A stretch of 64,000 nucleotides of DNA from Candidatus Ribeiella danica (GTDB lineage Bacteria > Chloroflexota > Chloroflexia > Chloroflexales > Roseiflexaceae): positions 248,001-312,000 of the forward strand of contig JADKFS010000003.1 of NCBI GenBank assembly GCA_016717335.1, read 5' to 3'. Numbering within the stretch: position 1 is the first letter of the stretch; every line of letters starts with the position of its first letter. Of this stretch, positions 9,256 through 17,237 are shown one piece after another. Below the pieces are notes generated by a model. It was not told where the DNA came from. It did no database searches and saw only the letters and a program-made list of their open reading frames with translations. The position numbers were made by a program, and so were the translations under genes.

Positions 9256-10503
9256 ATGGATTTCACCGAAAACTACGACATGTTTCTTGGCGAGGAGCAC
9301 GAGCTTCTGCGGAAGACCGTGCGCGACTTCGCCGAGAAAGAGGTCGCCCCGCACATCCGCGAGTGGGACCGCAGCGGCGCGCAGGCCGAGGGCCCCGAGA
9401 CGCGCACGCACATCCGCCCGCTGCTGCAGCGCATGGGCGATCTGGGCCTGCTCGGCATCTGCATCCCGGCGAAGTACGGCGGCGCCGGCATGGACTATCT
9501 GGCGCTGGCGGTCGTCTGCGAGGAGCTTGAGCGGGTCGACAGCGCGCTGCGGGTGGTGCTGAGCGTTCACACCGGCCTGAACTCGCTCTCGCTGCTGCAG
9601 TGGGGCAGCGAGGAGCAGAAGCGGAAGTACCTGGCCCCGCAGGCCACCGGCGAGAAGCTGGCCGCCTACTGCCTGACCGAGCCGAACAGCGGCACCGACG
9701 CGGCCGCGATGCAGGCGACCGCCCGGCGCGACGGCGATGCCTACGTGCTGAACGGCGAGAAGACCTGGATCAGCCTGGCCGACGTCGCCGACAACTACCT
9801 GGTGTTCGCCAAGACCGACGCCGCCGCCGGCCACCGCGGCATCTCGTGCTTCATCGTCGAGCGCGCGTTCGCCGGCGTGAGCAGCCACCCGATCCACGGC
9901 AAGCTCGGCGTGCGCGCCGGCAACACCGGCTCGGTCGTGCTGCAGGACGTGCGCGTGCCGCTCGCGAACCGGCTCGGCGAGGAGGGCGAGGGCTTCAAGA
10001 TCGCGATGGCCGCGCTCGACAACGGCCGCTACACCGTGGCCGCCGGCGCGACCGGGCTGATCCAGGCCAGCCTGGAGGCCAGCCTCAAGTACGCGGTCGA
10101 GCGCCAGACCTTCGGCGTCTCGATCGCCGAGCACCAGCTGGTCAAGCGCATGATCAGCCACATGGTGCGCAAGCTCGACACCAGCCGCCTGCTGGTCTAC
10201 CGCGCCGGCTGGATGAAGAACCAGGGCCGCCGCAACACCCGCGAGACCACGCTGGCCAAGTGGCACGCCACCGTCAGCAGCTTCGAGGCCGCCGACGACG
10301 CGATCCAGATCCACGGCGCCTACGGCTACAGCGACGAGTACCCGGTCGAGCGCTACCTGCGCAACGCCCGCGGCGCGATCATCTACGAGGGCACCCGCGA
10401 GCTGCAGGAGCTGCTGCAGGCCGAGTTCGCGCTCGGCTCCCGCGAGAACCGGCCGCTGCGCCGGGAGCTGCCCGCGTATAGCTCGGAGGAGTGGGGCGGC
10501 TAG
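9256..10503 (+). CDS. acyl-CoA dehydrogenase
   Basis: 415 aa FAD enzyme introducing the 2,3-double bond into acyl-CoA and passing electrons to ETF. Visible: 'AYCLTEPNSGTDAAAMQA' (FAD/substrate-binding motif), 'KTWISLADVADNYLVFAKT', 'QTFGVSIAEHQLVK', and near the end 'IIYEGTRELQELLQ' whose Glu is at the usual catalytic-base position. The chain is slightly longer than the usual ~380 aa at the C-terminus. AAAGGAG at 9243-9249 sets the ATG. EtfB and EtfA, its expected electron acceptor, follow after one unrelated gene. Confidence 0.94.
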   Translation: MDFTENYDMFLGEEHELLRKTVRDFAEKEVAPHIREWDRSGAQAEGPETRTHIRPLLQRMGDLGLLGICIPAKYGGAGMDYLALAVVCEELERVDSALRVVLSVHTGLNSLSLLQWGSEEQKRKYLAPQATGEKLAAYCLTEPNSGTDAAAMQATARRDGDAYVLNGEKTWISLADVADNYLVFAKTDAAAGHRGISCFIVERAFAGVSSHPIHGKLGVRAGNTGSVVLQDVRVPLANRLGEEGEGFKIAMAALDNGRYTVAAGATGLIQASLEASLKYAVERQTFGVSIAEHQLVKRMISHMVRKLDTSRLLVYRAGWMKNQGRRNTRETTLAKWHATVSSFEAADDAIQIHGAYGYSDEYPVERYLRNARGAIIYEGTRELQELLQAEFALGSRENRPLRRELPAYSSEEWGG

Positions 10504-10604
10504 CGCCAGTAGTCGGCAGTCGGTAGCCAGTACGATGAGGGCATCCCAATCGTTTCTGCCGACTGCCGACCGCCGACCATCGACCGCCGACTGCAAAGCC
10601 CATG
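10504..10604. repeat. inverted heptamer repeat, CCGACTG type
   Basis: Left arm AGTCGGC/AGTCGGT units at a 7-base period, central spacer, right arm CCGACTGCCGACCGCCGACC and so on, also at period 7. The arms are reverse complements. It separates the acyl-CoA dehydrogenase from the next gene. Confidence 0.65.
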
Positions 10605-10647
10605 TGCACGAGCGCAGCCGGCCGCTCCTGAGAGAAAGGCGTTCTGT

Positions 10648-13380
10648 TTGACTGATACACATCTCCGCCGTCCGCTCTGGCACCGGCTCGCCGCGCTGTC
10701 GATCGTCGCGCTGCTGGCGCTGGCGGCGGCTCTGCCGGCGCGGGCGAACAGCCTGGCCTTTCTCGTCAAGCAGATCAACACGGCGCCCGACCCGCACCCC
10801 GACTCGTCGCCCTCCAACCTGTACGCGGCCGGCGGCACGCTCTACTTCACTGCCGATAACGGGAACAGCGGCGCCGAGCTGTGGCGGACCGACGGGACGT
10901 CGGGCGGCACCCGGCTGGTCAAGGATATCAACCCCGGCAAGGATGGTGCGTCGCCGTCGTCGCTGGCCGATCTCGGCGGGACGCTGCTCTTCAGCGCGAG
11001 CGACGGCGGCTTCTTCGATAACCGCGAGCTGTGGCGCAGCGACGGCAGCGCCGCAGGCACCGTGCCGGTCAAGGACATTCGCCCCGGCCCGTTTGGCTCC
11101 AGCCCGGCCTCGCTCACGCAGGTGGGCCAGCTGGTCTACTTCAGCGCCGACGACGGCAGCTCCGGCGCGGAGCTGTGGAAGAGCGACGGCACCAGCGCCG
11201 GGACCGCGCGCGTGAAGGACATCAACCCCGGCGCGGCCGGCTCGGCGCCGCTCGGGCTGACGAATGTCGACGGGAAGCTGTTCTTCATCGCCTATGAGGC
11301 GAGCGGCGCGCGGCTGTGGACGAGCAATGGCACCGCGGCCGGCACGCAGCCGGTCGCGAATGTCGACGTCGGGGCCTGCAACTTCTCGCCGCGCAGCCTG
11401 CTCAGCTGGAACCACAAGCTCTACTTCGGCGCCGACGACGGCAGCGGCTGCGAGCTTTGGCAGAGCGACGGGACCACGACCGCGCGCGTCGCCGACATCT
11501 TCTCCGGCGCGCAGGGCTCCTACCCGGCCTGGCTGACTGTCGCCGGCGGGGCGCTCTACTTCACCGCCACCAGCAGCGGCGCCGGCCTCGAGCTGTGGAA
11601 GACCTCCGGCGCGGGCGCGACGCTGGTCCGCGACATCCGCTCGGGCAGCGGCGGCTCGGACCCGTACGAGCTGACGGAGATGAGCGGGAAGCTGTTCTTC
11701 ATGGCCGACGACGGGCAGAGCGGCTACGAGCTCTGGTCGAGCGCGGGCGCCAGCACGCAGCAGGTGAAAGACATCGTGCCCGGCTCGGACCGGTCGGCCC
11801 CCGACGACCTGACCTCGTACCTGACGCGGGTCGGGACCACGCTCTACTTTCGCGCGTTCACCCCAGGCGCCGGGACGGAGATCTGGAAGAGCGACGGGAC
11901 GTCCGGCGGCACCGTGCCGGTCAAGGACATCTTCCCCGGCTCGTCGCCCAGCGCGTTCAGCGCGACGCCCGCGGCGCTGACGGCCTTTGGCGGGGCGCTC
12001 TACTTCAGCGCCGACGATGGCACCACTGGCGTGGAGCTGTGGAAGAGCGAGGGCACGGGCGCCACCACGGCGCGCGTGAAGGATATCAACCCCGGCGGGA
12101 GCAGCCCCGACCTGGGGGCGCTGACGGCAGTGGGCGAGAAGCTGTACTTCCGGGCCGATAACGGGAGCGATGGCGCCGAGCTGTGGATCAGCGACGGCAC
12201 GGGCACGGGCACGCGCATGGTCAGGGATATCGCCGCCGGCGCGGAGGGCTCGTACCCCGACGCCATGACGAGGGTCGGCGCGCGCCTGTTCTTCGTGGCC
12301 TACACGCCCGCCAGCGGCGCGGAGCTGTGGAAGAGCGACGGCACGGGCGGCACCACGGCGATGGTGAAGGAGATCTACGCCGGCAGCGGCGGCGGGCTGC
12401 TGGACGAGCTGACCGAGGCCGGCGGGCGGCTGTTCTTCCGCGCCGACGACGGCGACAGCGGCCTCGAGCTGTGGACCAGCAACGGAACTGATTCGGGCAC
12501 CCACGTCGTCGCCGACATCAACCCCGGCCCGGCCGGGTCGGTGCCCCGCGATCTGACGAACGTCGGCGGCAGGCTGTTCTTCGTGGCCGACTCTGGCGGC
12601 GGCCACGAGCTGTGGGCTAGCGACGGCGTCACGACCGCCCTGGTGAAAGAGCTGGTCGCCGGCCCCGGCGACGCGGACCCCGGCGACCTGACCGCTGCGG
12701 GCGGCAAGCTGTTCTTTACGGCCGACAGCGGCGGCGGGCGCGCGATCTGGGTGAGCAGCGGCACCGCCGGCGGCACCCTTCCGCTCAAGGTCTACCCCAC
12801 AAGCTCGGAGCGGCTGCCGCCCGCGAATCTCACCAATGTCGGCGGAACGCTGTTCTTTACGGCCGACGACGGCAGCGGCACCGAGCTGTGGAAGAGCAAC
12901 GGCACGGTCGCCGGGACAGTGCGCGTGCGCGACATCGGGGGCGGACCGGCCGGCTCGTACCCCGAGCGGCTGACCGCCGTCGGCGGCAGGCTGTTCTTCA
13001 CCGCCGAGGACGGCAGCGCCGGGCGCGAGCTGTGGACCAGCGACGGCACGAGCGGCGGCACGCAGCGGGTCAGAGACATCACCCCCGGCCCGGTCGGCTC
13101 GATGCCGTCGAGCCTGATCGACGGCGGCGGGGCGCTGTTCTTCGCCGCGAGCGACGGGATCAACGGCTACGAGCTGTGGACCAGCGACGGCACGGGCGGC
13201 GGCACGCTGATGGTGCAGGATATCGCGCCGGGCGCGGCCAACTCCAACCCGTCGGACCTCGCGCGCGCGGGCGACCTGCTCTACTTCGGCGCGACCACCG
13301 GCGCCCGCGCCGATCTGTGGGCGCTGCCGACCTTGTCCGGCGCGCCGGTCGTTGTCTACCTGCCGCTGGTGCTGCGGTAG
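10648..13380 (+). CDS. secreted ELWxxDGT-repeat protein
   Basis: 910 aa, TTG start with GAGAAAGG about 9 bases upstream. The signal peptide (~1-33) ends at 'LPARANS'. The rest is about 17 repeats of ~45-50 aa, each holding an ELWxSDGTxxGT core, 'VKDIxPGxxGS' and 'GGxLFFxADDG', plus a last half-repeat. Known families with this motif are secreted and probably beta-propeller-like. The protein ends in 'VVYLPLVLR', close to the YLPxxL element in the adhesin at 36-39.7 kb. No catalytic motif is seen; adhesion or matrix binding is a guess. Confidence 0.88.
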   Translation: MTDTHLRRPLWHRLAALSIVALLALAAALPARANSLAFLVKQINTAPDPHPDSSPSNLYAAGGTLYFTADNGNSGAELWRTDGTSGGTRLVKDINPGKDGASPSSLADLGGTLLFSASDGGFFDNRELWRSDGSAAGTVPVKDIRPGPFGSSPASLTQVGQLVYFSADDGSSGAELWKSDGTSAGTARVKDINPGAAGSAPLGLTNVDGKLFFIAYEASGARLWTSNGTAAGTQPVANVDVGACNFSPRSLLSWNHKLYFGADDGSGCELWQSDGTTTARVADIFSGAQGSYPAWLTVAGGALYFTATSSGAGLELWKTSGAGATLVRDIRSGSGGSDPYELTEMSGKLFFMADDGQSGYELWSSAGASTQQVKDIVPGSDRSAPDDLTSYLTRVGTTLYFRAFTPGAGTEIWKSDGTSGGTVPVKDIFPGSSPSAFSATPAALTAFGGALYFSADDGTTGVELWKSEGTGATTARVKDINPGGSSPDLGALTAVGEKLYFRADNGSDGAELWISDGTGTGTRMVRDIAAGAEGSYPDAMTRVGARLFFVAYTPASGAELWKSDGTGGTTAMVKEIYAGSGGGLLDELTEAGGRLFFRADDGDSGLELWTSNGTDSGTHVVADINPGPAGSVPRDLTNVGGRLFFVADSGGGHELWASDGVTTALVKELVAGPGDADPGDLTAAGGKLFFTADSGGGRAIWVSSGTAGGTLPLKVYPTSSERLPPANLTNVGGTLFFTADDGSGTELWKSNGTVAGTVRVRDIGGGPAGSYPERLTAVGGRLFFTAEDGSAGRELWTSDGTSGGTQRVRDITPGPVGSMPSSLIDGGGALFFAASDGINGYELWTSDGTGGGTLMVQDIAPGAANSNPSDLARAGDLLYFGATTGARADLWALPTLSGAPVVVYLPLVLR

Positions 13381-13393
13381 AGCTGCGGCGTGG

Positions 13394-13399
13394 TATACT
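13394..13399 (+). promoter_or_regulatory. extended -10 candidate (distal)
   Basis: TGG followed by TATACT at 13394-13399, just after the ELW-protein stop. It would give a leader of about 150 nt for etfB. Confidence 0.35.
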
Positions 13400-13486
13400 G
13401 CCGACCAGGCTGCGTGGCGATTGGCCTTGAATTGGCGCATCACTACGCCCAGTAACTCTTTCATAACCTACATGAGCGTCGGCATT

Positions 13487-13495
13487 TGATATGAT
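13487..13495 (+). promoter_or_regulatory. extended -10 candidate for etfB
   Basis: TGA followed by TATGAT at 13490-13495, about 60 bp upstream of the etfB start. No clear -35. Confidence 0.45.
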
Positions 13496-13554
13496 CCAGA
13501 GCGGCGCGGTCTTTTTATGAATGTCCGCCGATCAGTCACCACTAAGGAGGCAGA

Positions 13555-14325
13555 ATGCACATCGTCGTATGTATGAAGCAGGTCCCCCGCGATAACTCGG
13601 TCAAGATCAACTCTGATCTGAGCATCAACGCCGAGGGGATCGAGCAGATTATGAACCTCTTCGACGAGTACGCGGTCGAGGAGGCGCTCCGCTGGAACGA
13701 GAAGGTGGGCGGGAAGGTCACCATCCTGTCGCTCGGCCCCGTGGAGTGGAAGGAGCAGATCCGCCGCGCGCTGGCGATGGGCGCGACCGACTCGCTGCTG
13801 CTCAGCGACCCGTCGTTCGCCAAGCTCGACGTGCTCGGCGCCGCTCGGGCGGTCGCCGCCGCGATCAAGAAGCTCGGCGACGTCAACCTGGTCGTCGGCG
13901 GCCGCAACTCGACCGACGACGAGAGCGGCGCGTTCGCGCCGGCGCTCGCGCGGGCGCTCGGCTGGCCGCAGCTCACCTACGTCGGCAAGGTCGTCAGCCT
14001 GGACGACAAGAAGGTCGTCGTCGAGCGCCACCTCGAGGAGGTCGTCGAGACGGTCGAGGCGCCGCTGCCGGCGGTGATCACCGTAGTTAAGGATCTCAAC
14101 GAGCCGCGCTATCCCTCGCTGCTGCGCATCAAGAAGGTCGCCAAGGTCGAGATCCCGACCTGGAGCGCGGCCGACCTCGGCACGGCCGGGATTGCGCCCG
14201 CCGCGACGATCGCCAACCGCGTCCCGCCGCCGCCGCGGCCGAAGGGCGAGATGATCAACGGCGCCGATGCGGCCGAGAAGGTTCGCGCGCTGGTCGACAA
14301 GCTGCTTGAGAATCAAGTAATCTAG
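13555..14325 (+). CDS. etfB: electron transfer flavoprotein beta subunit
   Basis: 256 aa. It starts 'MHIVVCMKQVPRDNSVKIN', typical of EtfB, and carries the nucleotide-site segment 'GGRNSTDDESGAFAPALARA' followed by 'LGWPQLTYVGKV'. With EtfA it forms the flavoprotein that takes electrons from acyl-CoA dehydrogenase. AAGGAGG six bases upstream supports the start. Whether it is an electron-bifurcating type cannot be decided by eye. etfA follows after 104 bp, mostly filled by an inverted heptamer repeat. Confidence 0.94.
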   Translation: MHIVVCMKQVPRDNSVKINSDLSINAEGIEQIMNLFDEYAVEEALRWNEKVGGKVTILSLGPVEWKEQIRRALAMGATDSLLLSDPSFAKLDVLGAARAVAAAIKKLGDVNLVVGGRNSTDDESGAFAPALARALGWPQLTYVGKVVSLDDKKVVVERHLEEVVETVEAPLPAVITVVKDLNEPRYPSLLRIKKVAKVEIPTWSAADLGTAGIAPAATIANRVPPPPRPKGEMINGADAAEKVRALVDKLLENQVI

Positions 14326-14424
14326 CCAGTAGTCAGATCTCAGTCGTCAGTAGTCAGTACCGCTGATCTCAGCGTGTACCATTGCTACTGGCTACTGACG
14401 AGCGACTACTGACTACTGAGGAGG
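14326..14424. repeat. inverted heptamer repeat, CAGTAGT type, inside etf pair
   Basis: Left arm of CAGTAGT/CAGTCGT units and right arm of GACTACT/GGCTACT units, both at period 7 and mutually reverse complementary. It lies between etfB and etfA and ends at the GGAGG of etfA. A stable stem here could uncouple expression of the two subunits (inference). Confidence 0.7.
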
Positions 14425-14429
14425 ATTAG

Positions 14430-15419
14430 ATGGCGAACGAAATCTGGGTTCTGATCGAAAAGGCCCGCTACGAAGACAATATCGCGGCGATCTCGCGCCA
14501 GCTGCTTGGCAAGGGGCGCGAGCTGGCCGGCGCGAGCGGCGGCAAGCTGGCCGCCCTGGTGTTGGGCTCCGGCGTCGGCGGCCTGGCCGAGCGCGCATTC
14601 GCGTATGGCGCCGATAAAGCCTACGTCGTGGACGACGCGGCGCTCGAGCAGTACACCACCGACGGCTATGTCGGCGCGGCCGCCGCGCTGGCGAAGAAGT
14701 ATGAGCCGGCCCTGATTCTCACCGGGTCGAGCTTCCAGATGCGCGACTTCAGCGCCGCGCTGGCGGCCGAGCTTGGGGTTGGCATCGCGGTCGACTCGGT
14801 CAACGTGACGCTCGAGGGCGATCAGATCAGCGCGCTGCGCCCCTCGCACGGCGGCAACGTGATCAACACGGTCGTGTTCGGCGCGGCGCGCCCGGCGGTT
14901 GTGTCGGTCCGCAAGCAGAGCTTCCCCGAGGCCCCGGAGCAGGCCGGCCGCAGCGGCGAGGCTGTCGCCGAGGCCATGCCGGCGGTCGAGATCCGCACCA
15001 AGGTCACCAGCGTGACGCCCAAGCAGGGCGCGGTCAACCTGGCCGATGCCTCGATCATTGTGTCGGGCGGGCGCGGCCTGGGCAGCCCCGAGAACTACAA
15101 GAAGCTCATCCCGTCGCTGGCCGAGGCGCTCGGCGGCGCCTACGGCGCCTCCCGCGCGATCGTCGACGCCGGCTGGATCCCCTACGAGCACCAGGTCGGC
15201 CAGACCGGCAAGACCGTGAGCCCGAAGCTCTACGTGGCCTGCGGTATCTCGGGCGCCATCCAGCACCTCGCCGGCATGCGCACCTCGCGCACGATCGTCG
15301 CGGTGAACAAGGACCCCGAGGCGCCGATCTTCCGTGTGGCGACCTTCGGCGTCGTCGGCGACGTCAACGAGGTCGTGCCGCTGCTGACCGAGGAGATCAA
15401 GAAGCGCGTCGGCGGCTAA
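14430..15419 (+). CDS. etfA: electron transfer flavoprotein alpha subunit
   Basis: 329 aa. The FAD-binding C-terminal half shows 'SGGRGLGSPENYKKLI', 'GASRAIVDAGWIPYEHQVGQ', 'TGKTVSPKLYVACGISGAIQ' and 'AVNKDPEAPIF', all classical EtfA motifs. It holds the FAD of the EtfAB heterodimer. GGAGG is 7 bases upstream of the ATG. It partners EtfB directly upstream. Confidence 0.95.
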   Translation: MANEIWVLIEKARYEDNIAAISRQLLGKGRELAGASGGKLAALVLGSGVGGLAERAFAYGADKAYVVDDAALEQYTTDGYVGAAAALAKKYEPALILTGSSFQMRDFSAALAAELGVGIAVDSVNVTLEGDQISALRPSHGGNVINTVVFGAARPAVVSVRKQSFPEAPEQAGRSGEAVAEAMPAVEIRTKVTSVTPKQGAVNLADASIIVSGGRGLGSPENYKKLIPSLAEALGGAYGASRAIVDAGWIPYEHQVGQTGKTVSPKLYVACGISGAIQHLAGMRTSRTIVAVNKDPEAPIFRVATFGVVGDVNEVVPLLTEEIKKRVGG

Positions 15420-15445
15420 GCGCTGCTCCCGCAGGATACGTGTTG

Positions 15446-15631
15446 GCCCCTCCCCCTACCCCCCCTTCGGGGGTAGGTTTTCTTTTTCGCAGTGCACTGC
15501 GGCAGATGACCCCGCCCCCTGCCCCCTCCCCTGGAAGGGGAGGGGTGTGTGCCCTGCGGTGCTGTGGTGCGCTGCTCTGCAGCGCACCACAGCACCCCCT
15601 ACACCCCTCTCCCAGCGGGAGAGGGGTGTAG
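15446..15631. repeat. composite multi-hairpin repeat (copy A)
   Basis: Four hairpins in a row: CCCCC(C)TTCGGGGGTAG with a following TTTTCTTTTT, CCCCTCCCCTGGAAGGGGAGGGG, a perfect 15-bp stem at 15560-15574/15580-15594, and a perfect 15-bp stem at 15599-15613/15617-15631 (CTACACCCCTCTCCC and its complement). Related composites are at 43350-43513, 47812-47920 and 54422-54512. The first hairpin with its T-tract could terminate etfA. It fills most of the 409-bp gap before the CAP-domain gene. Confidence 0.65.
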
Positions 15632-15678
15632 GCGGGAGAAGGCTGCGGCGCATAAGCCCGGCAGGGCTGGTAGAGAAA

Positions 15679-15687
15679 TGGTATAAT
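15679..15687 (+). promoter_or_regulatory. extended -10 promoter
   Basis: TGG followed by a perfect TATAAT at 15682-15687. It would start transcription about 130 nt before the CAP-domain gene. No good -35. Confidence 0.6.
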
Positions 15688-15828
15688 AGCGCGCCTGTGT
15701 TTGGCCGATCGCTTTGTGTCGCCCTGCCGAATGGCCGCCAGACACCCTGAAGAGTCGAAGGCTAGTGTGGAAGCGAGGCTGCGCGGACGGCTCTGGGCGA
15801 TACGAGATTACTAGGGAGTATGCATTCG

Positions 15829-16911
15829 ATGAAATATACGACGCCGCTGCTCATCCTCCTGATCCTCGTCGCCCTCTCCGCCCCGGCGCGCCCGGCCGCG
15901 GCCCAGACGCGCTGCACGACGTTTGGCGAGACTGGCCAGCAGGTCTGTGGCCGGCTGCTTGAGTACTGGGAGCAGAACGGCGGCCTGCCGATCTTCGGCT
16001 TTCCGATCAGCGGCCAGTTCGCGCAGACGATCGGGGGCCGCAAGATCCAGGTGCAGCTGTTCGAGCGCGAGCGCCTCGAGCTGCACCCCGAGCTGGCATC
16101 GCCCTACGATGTGCTGCTCGGCCGCCTGGGCGCGGATTCGCTCGCGCGCGCCGGCCGCGATTGGATGACCTTCCCGAAGGCCCGCCCCAGCGCGGCCCAC
16201 TACTTCGGCGAGACCGGCCACGCGATCGCCCCGCAGTTCTGGGGCGAGTGGTCGACGCACGGGCTGGAGTTCGATGGGCGCGGCGGCAAGAGCTTCCGCG
16301 AGAGCCTGGCGCTGTTTGGGATGCCGATCTCGGAGCCGGCGGTCGAGGTCAACCCGACCAACGGCAGCTCCTACCTGACGCAGTGGTTCGAGCGGGCGCG
16401 CTTCGAGGTGCACCCGGAGAATGCCGGCACGCGCTATGAGGTGCTGCTCGGGCTGCTCGGCGCCGAGCAGACGCGGCCCGCGCCCGCCGCGCCGCCCGCG
16501 CCGGCACCCGCGCTAGCCGCGAATGTGGCCGAGATGATCGACCTGCTGAACAAGGAGCGCGCCGCCGCCGGCTGCCCGGCCCTGACGCCCAACGACACGC
16601 TGGCGCGCGTGGCCCAGGCGCACTCCCAGGACATGGCCAGCCACGACTTCTTTGCCCACAACGGGTCGGATGGCCGCACGACATTCCAGCGCATGCACGA
16701 CGCGGGCTACCAGTACAGCCTGGCCGCCGAGAACGTCGCCGCCGGCACGCGCACGCCCGGCGATACCGTCGCCCTGCTGATGAACAGCCCGCCGCACCGC
16801 GCCAATATCCTCAACTGCGATCTGCGCGAAGTTGGCGTGGGCTACGCCGACGATCCCGGCGATCCGCTCAAGTACGGCGTCTACTGGACGCAGGACTTTG
16901 GCGCGCGCTAG
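15829..16911 (+). CDS. secreted CAP/SCP-domain protein
   Basis: 360 aa with a signal peptide (~1-26, ending 'ARPAAAQ'). Two similar segments follow ('YWEQNGGLPIFGFPISG' and 'FRESLALFGMPISEPAVEVN'), each linked to 'QLFERERLELHPE' or 'QWFERARFEVHPE', a duplicated module common in Chloroflexota exported proteins. After an Ala/Pro linker, residues ~235-360 are a CAP domain with 'HSQDMASHDFFAHNG', 'AENVAAG' and 'NSPPHRANIL'. CAP domains in bacteria are extracellular with unclear chemistry. AGGGAG suits the ATG at 15829 better than the one at 15820. Confidence 0.87.
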   Translation: MKYTTPLLILLILVALSAPARPAAAQTRCTTFGETGQQVCGRLLEYWEQNGGLPIFGFPISGQFAQTIGGRKIQVQLFERERLELHPELASPYDVLLGRLGADSLARAGRDWMTFPKARPSAAHYFGETGHAIAPQFWGEWSTHGLEFDGRGGKSFRESLALFGMPISEPAVEVNPTNGSSYLTQWFERARFEVHPENAGTRYEVLLGLLGAEQTRPAPAAPPAPAPALAANVAEMIDLLNKERAAAGCPALTPNDTLARVAQAHSQDMASHDFFAHNGSDGRTTFQRMHDAGYQYSLAAENVAAGTRTPGDTVALLMNSPPHRANILNCDLREVGVGYADDPGDPLKYGVYWTQDFGAR

Positions 16912-17237
16912 CTTTGAAGGATAAGGCATGGCTCAAGTCTAGGGGTTTCGACGTGCCACTGTACGGGCGCGGTATATCGCGCCCCTGCGCCTTTGGGGCA
17001 GGGGTTTCGACGTGCCACTGTACGGGCGCGGTATATCGCGCCCCTACGCCTTTGGGGTAGGGATTTCGACGTGCCACTGTACGGGCGCGGTATATCGCGT
17101 GCCTGCGCCTGTGGAGCAATGAACGGTCAAGCTCGATTGAACCATGCCTAACGATGAACGGTGAGGGATGCTATCGATCGACGACTTCATCCTTCATCCT
17201 TCGTCCTTCATCCTTCATCCGTATGACAGAGGAGACG
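16912..17237. repeat. three 59-bp tandem repeats plus heptamer tract
   Basis: A 326-bp gap. Near-identical 59-bp units at 16942-17000, 17001-17059 and 17060-17118 each contain TTTCGACGTGCCACTGTACG and the palindrome GGGCGCGGTATATCGCGCCC. After a spacer, CATCCTT units at period 7 run through 17186-17222, just upstream of the next gene. No coding potential is seen. Confidence 0.85.

Noticed and set aside
9178..13464. A 1428-codon open frame on the minus strand
   Set aside because: It lies opposite acyl-CoA dehydrogenase and the ELWxxDGT protein. Its length comes from high-GC codon usage and the repeats of the true gene; the product is low-complexity Arg/Ala/Gly with no recognisable domain.
16942..17118. 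CRISPR-like array (three regular repeats)
   Set aside because: The copies are directly adjacent with no unique spacers, and no cas genes are near.
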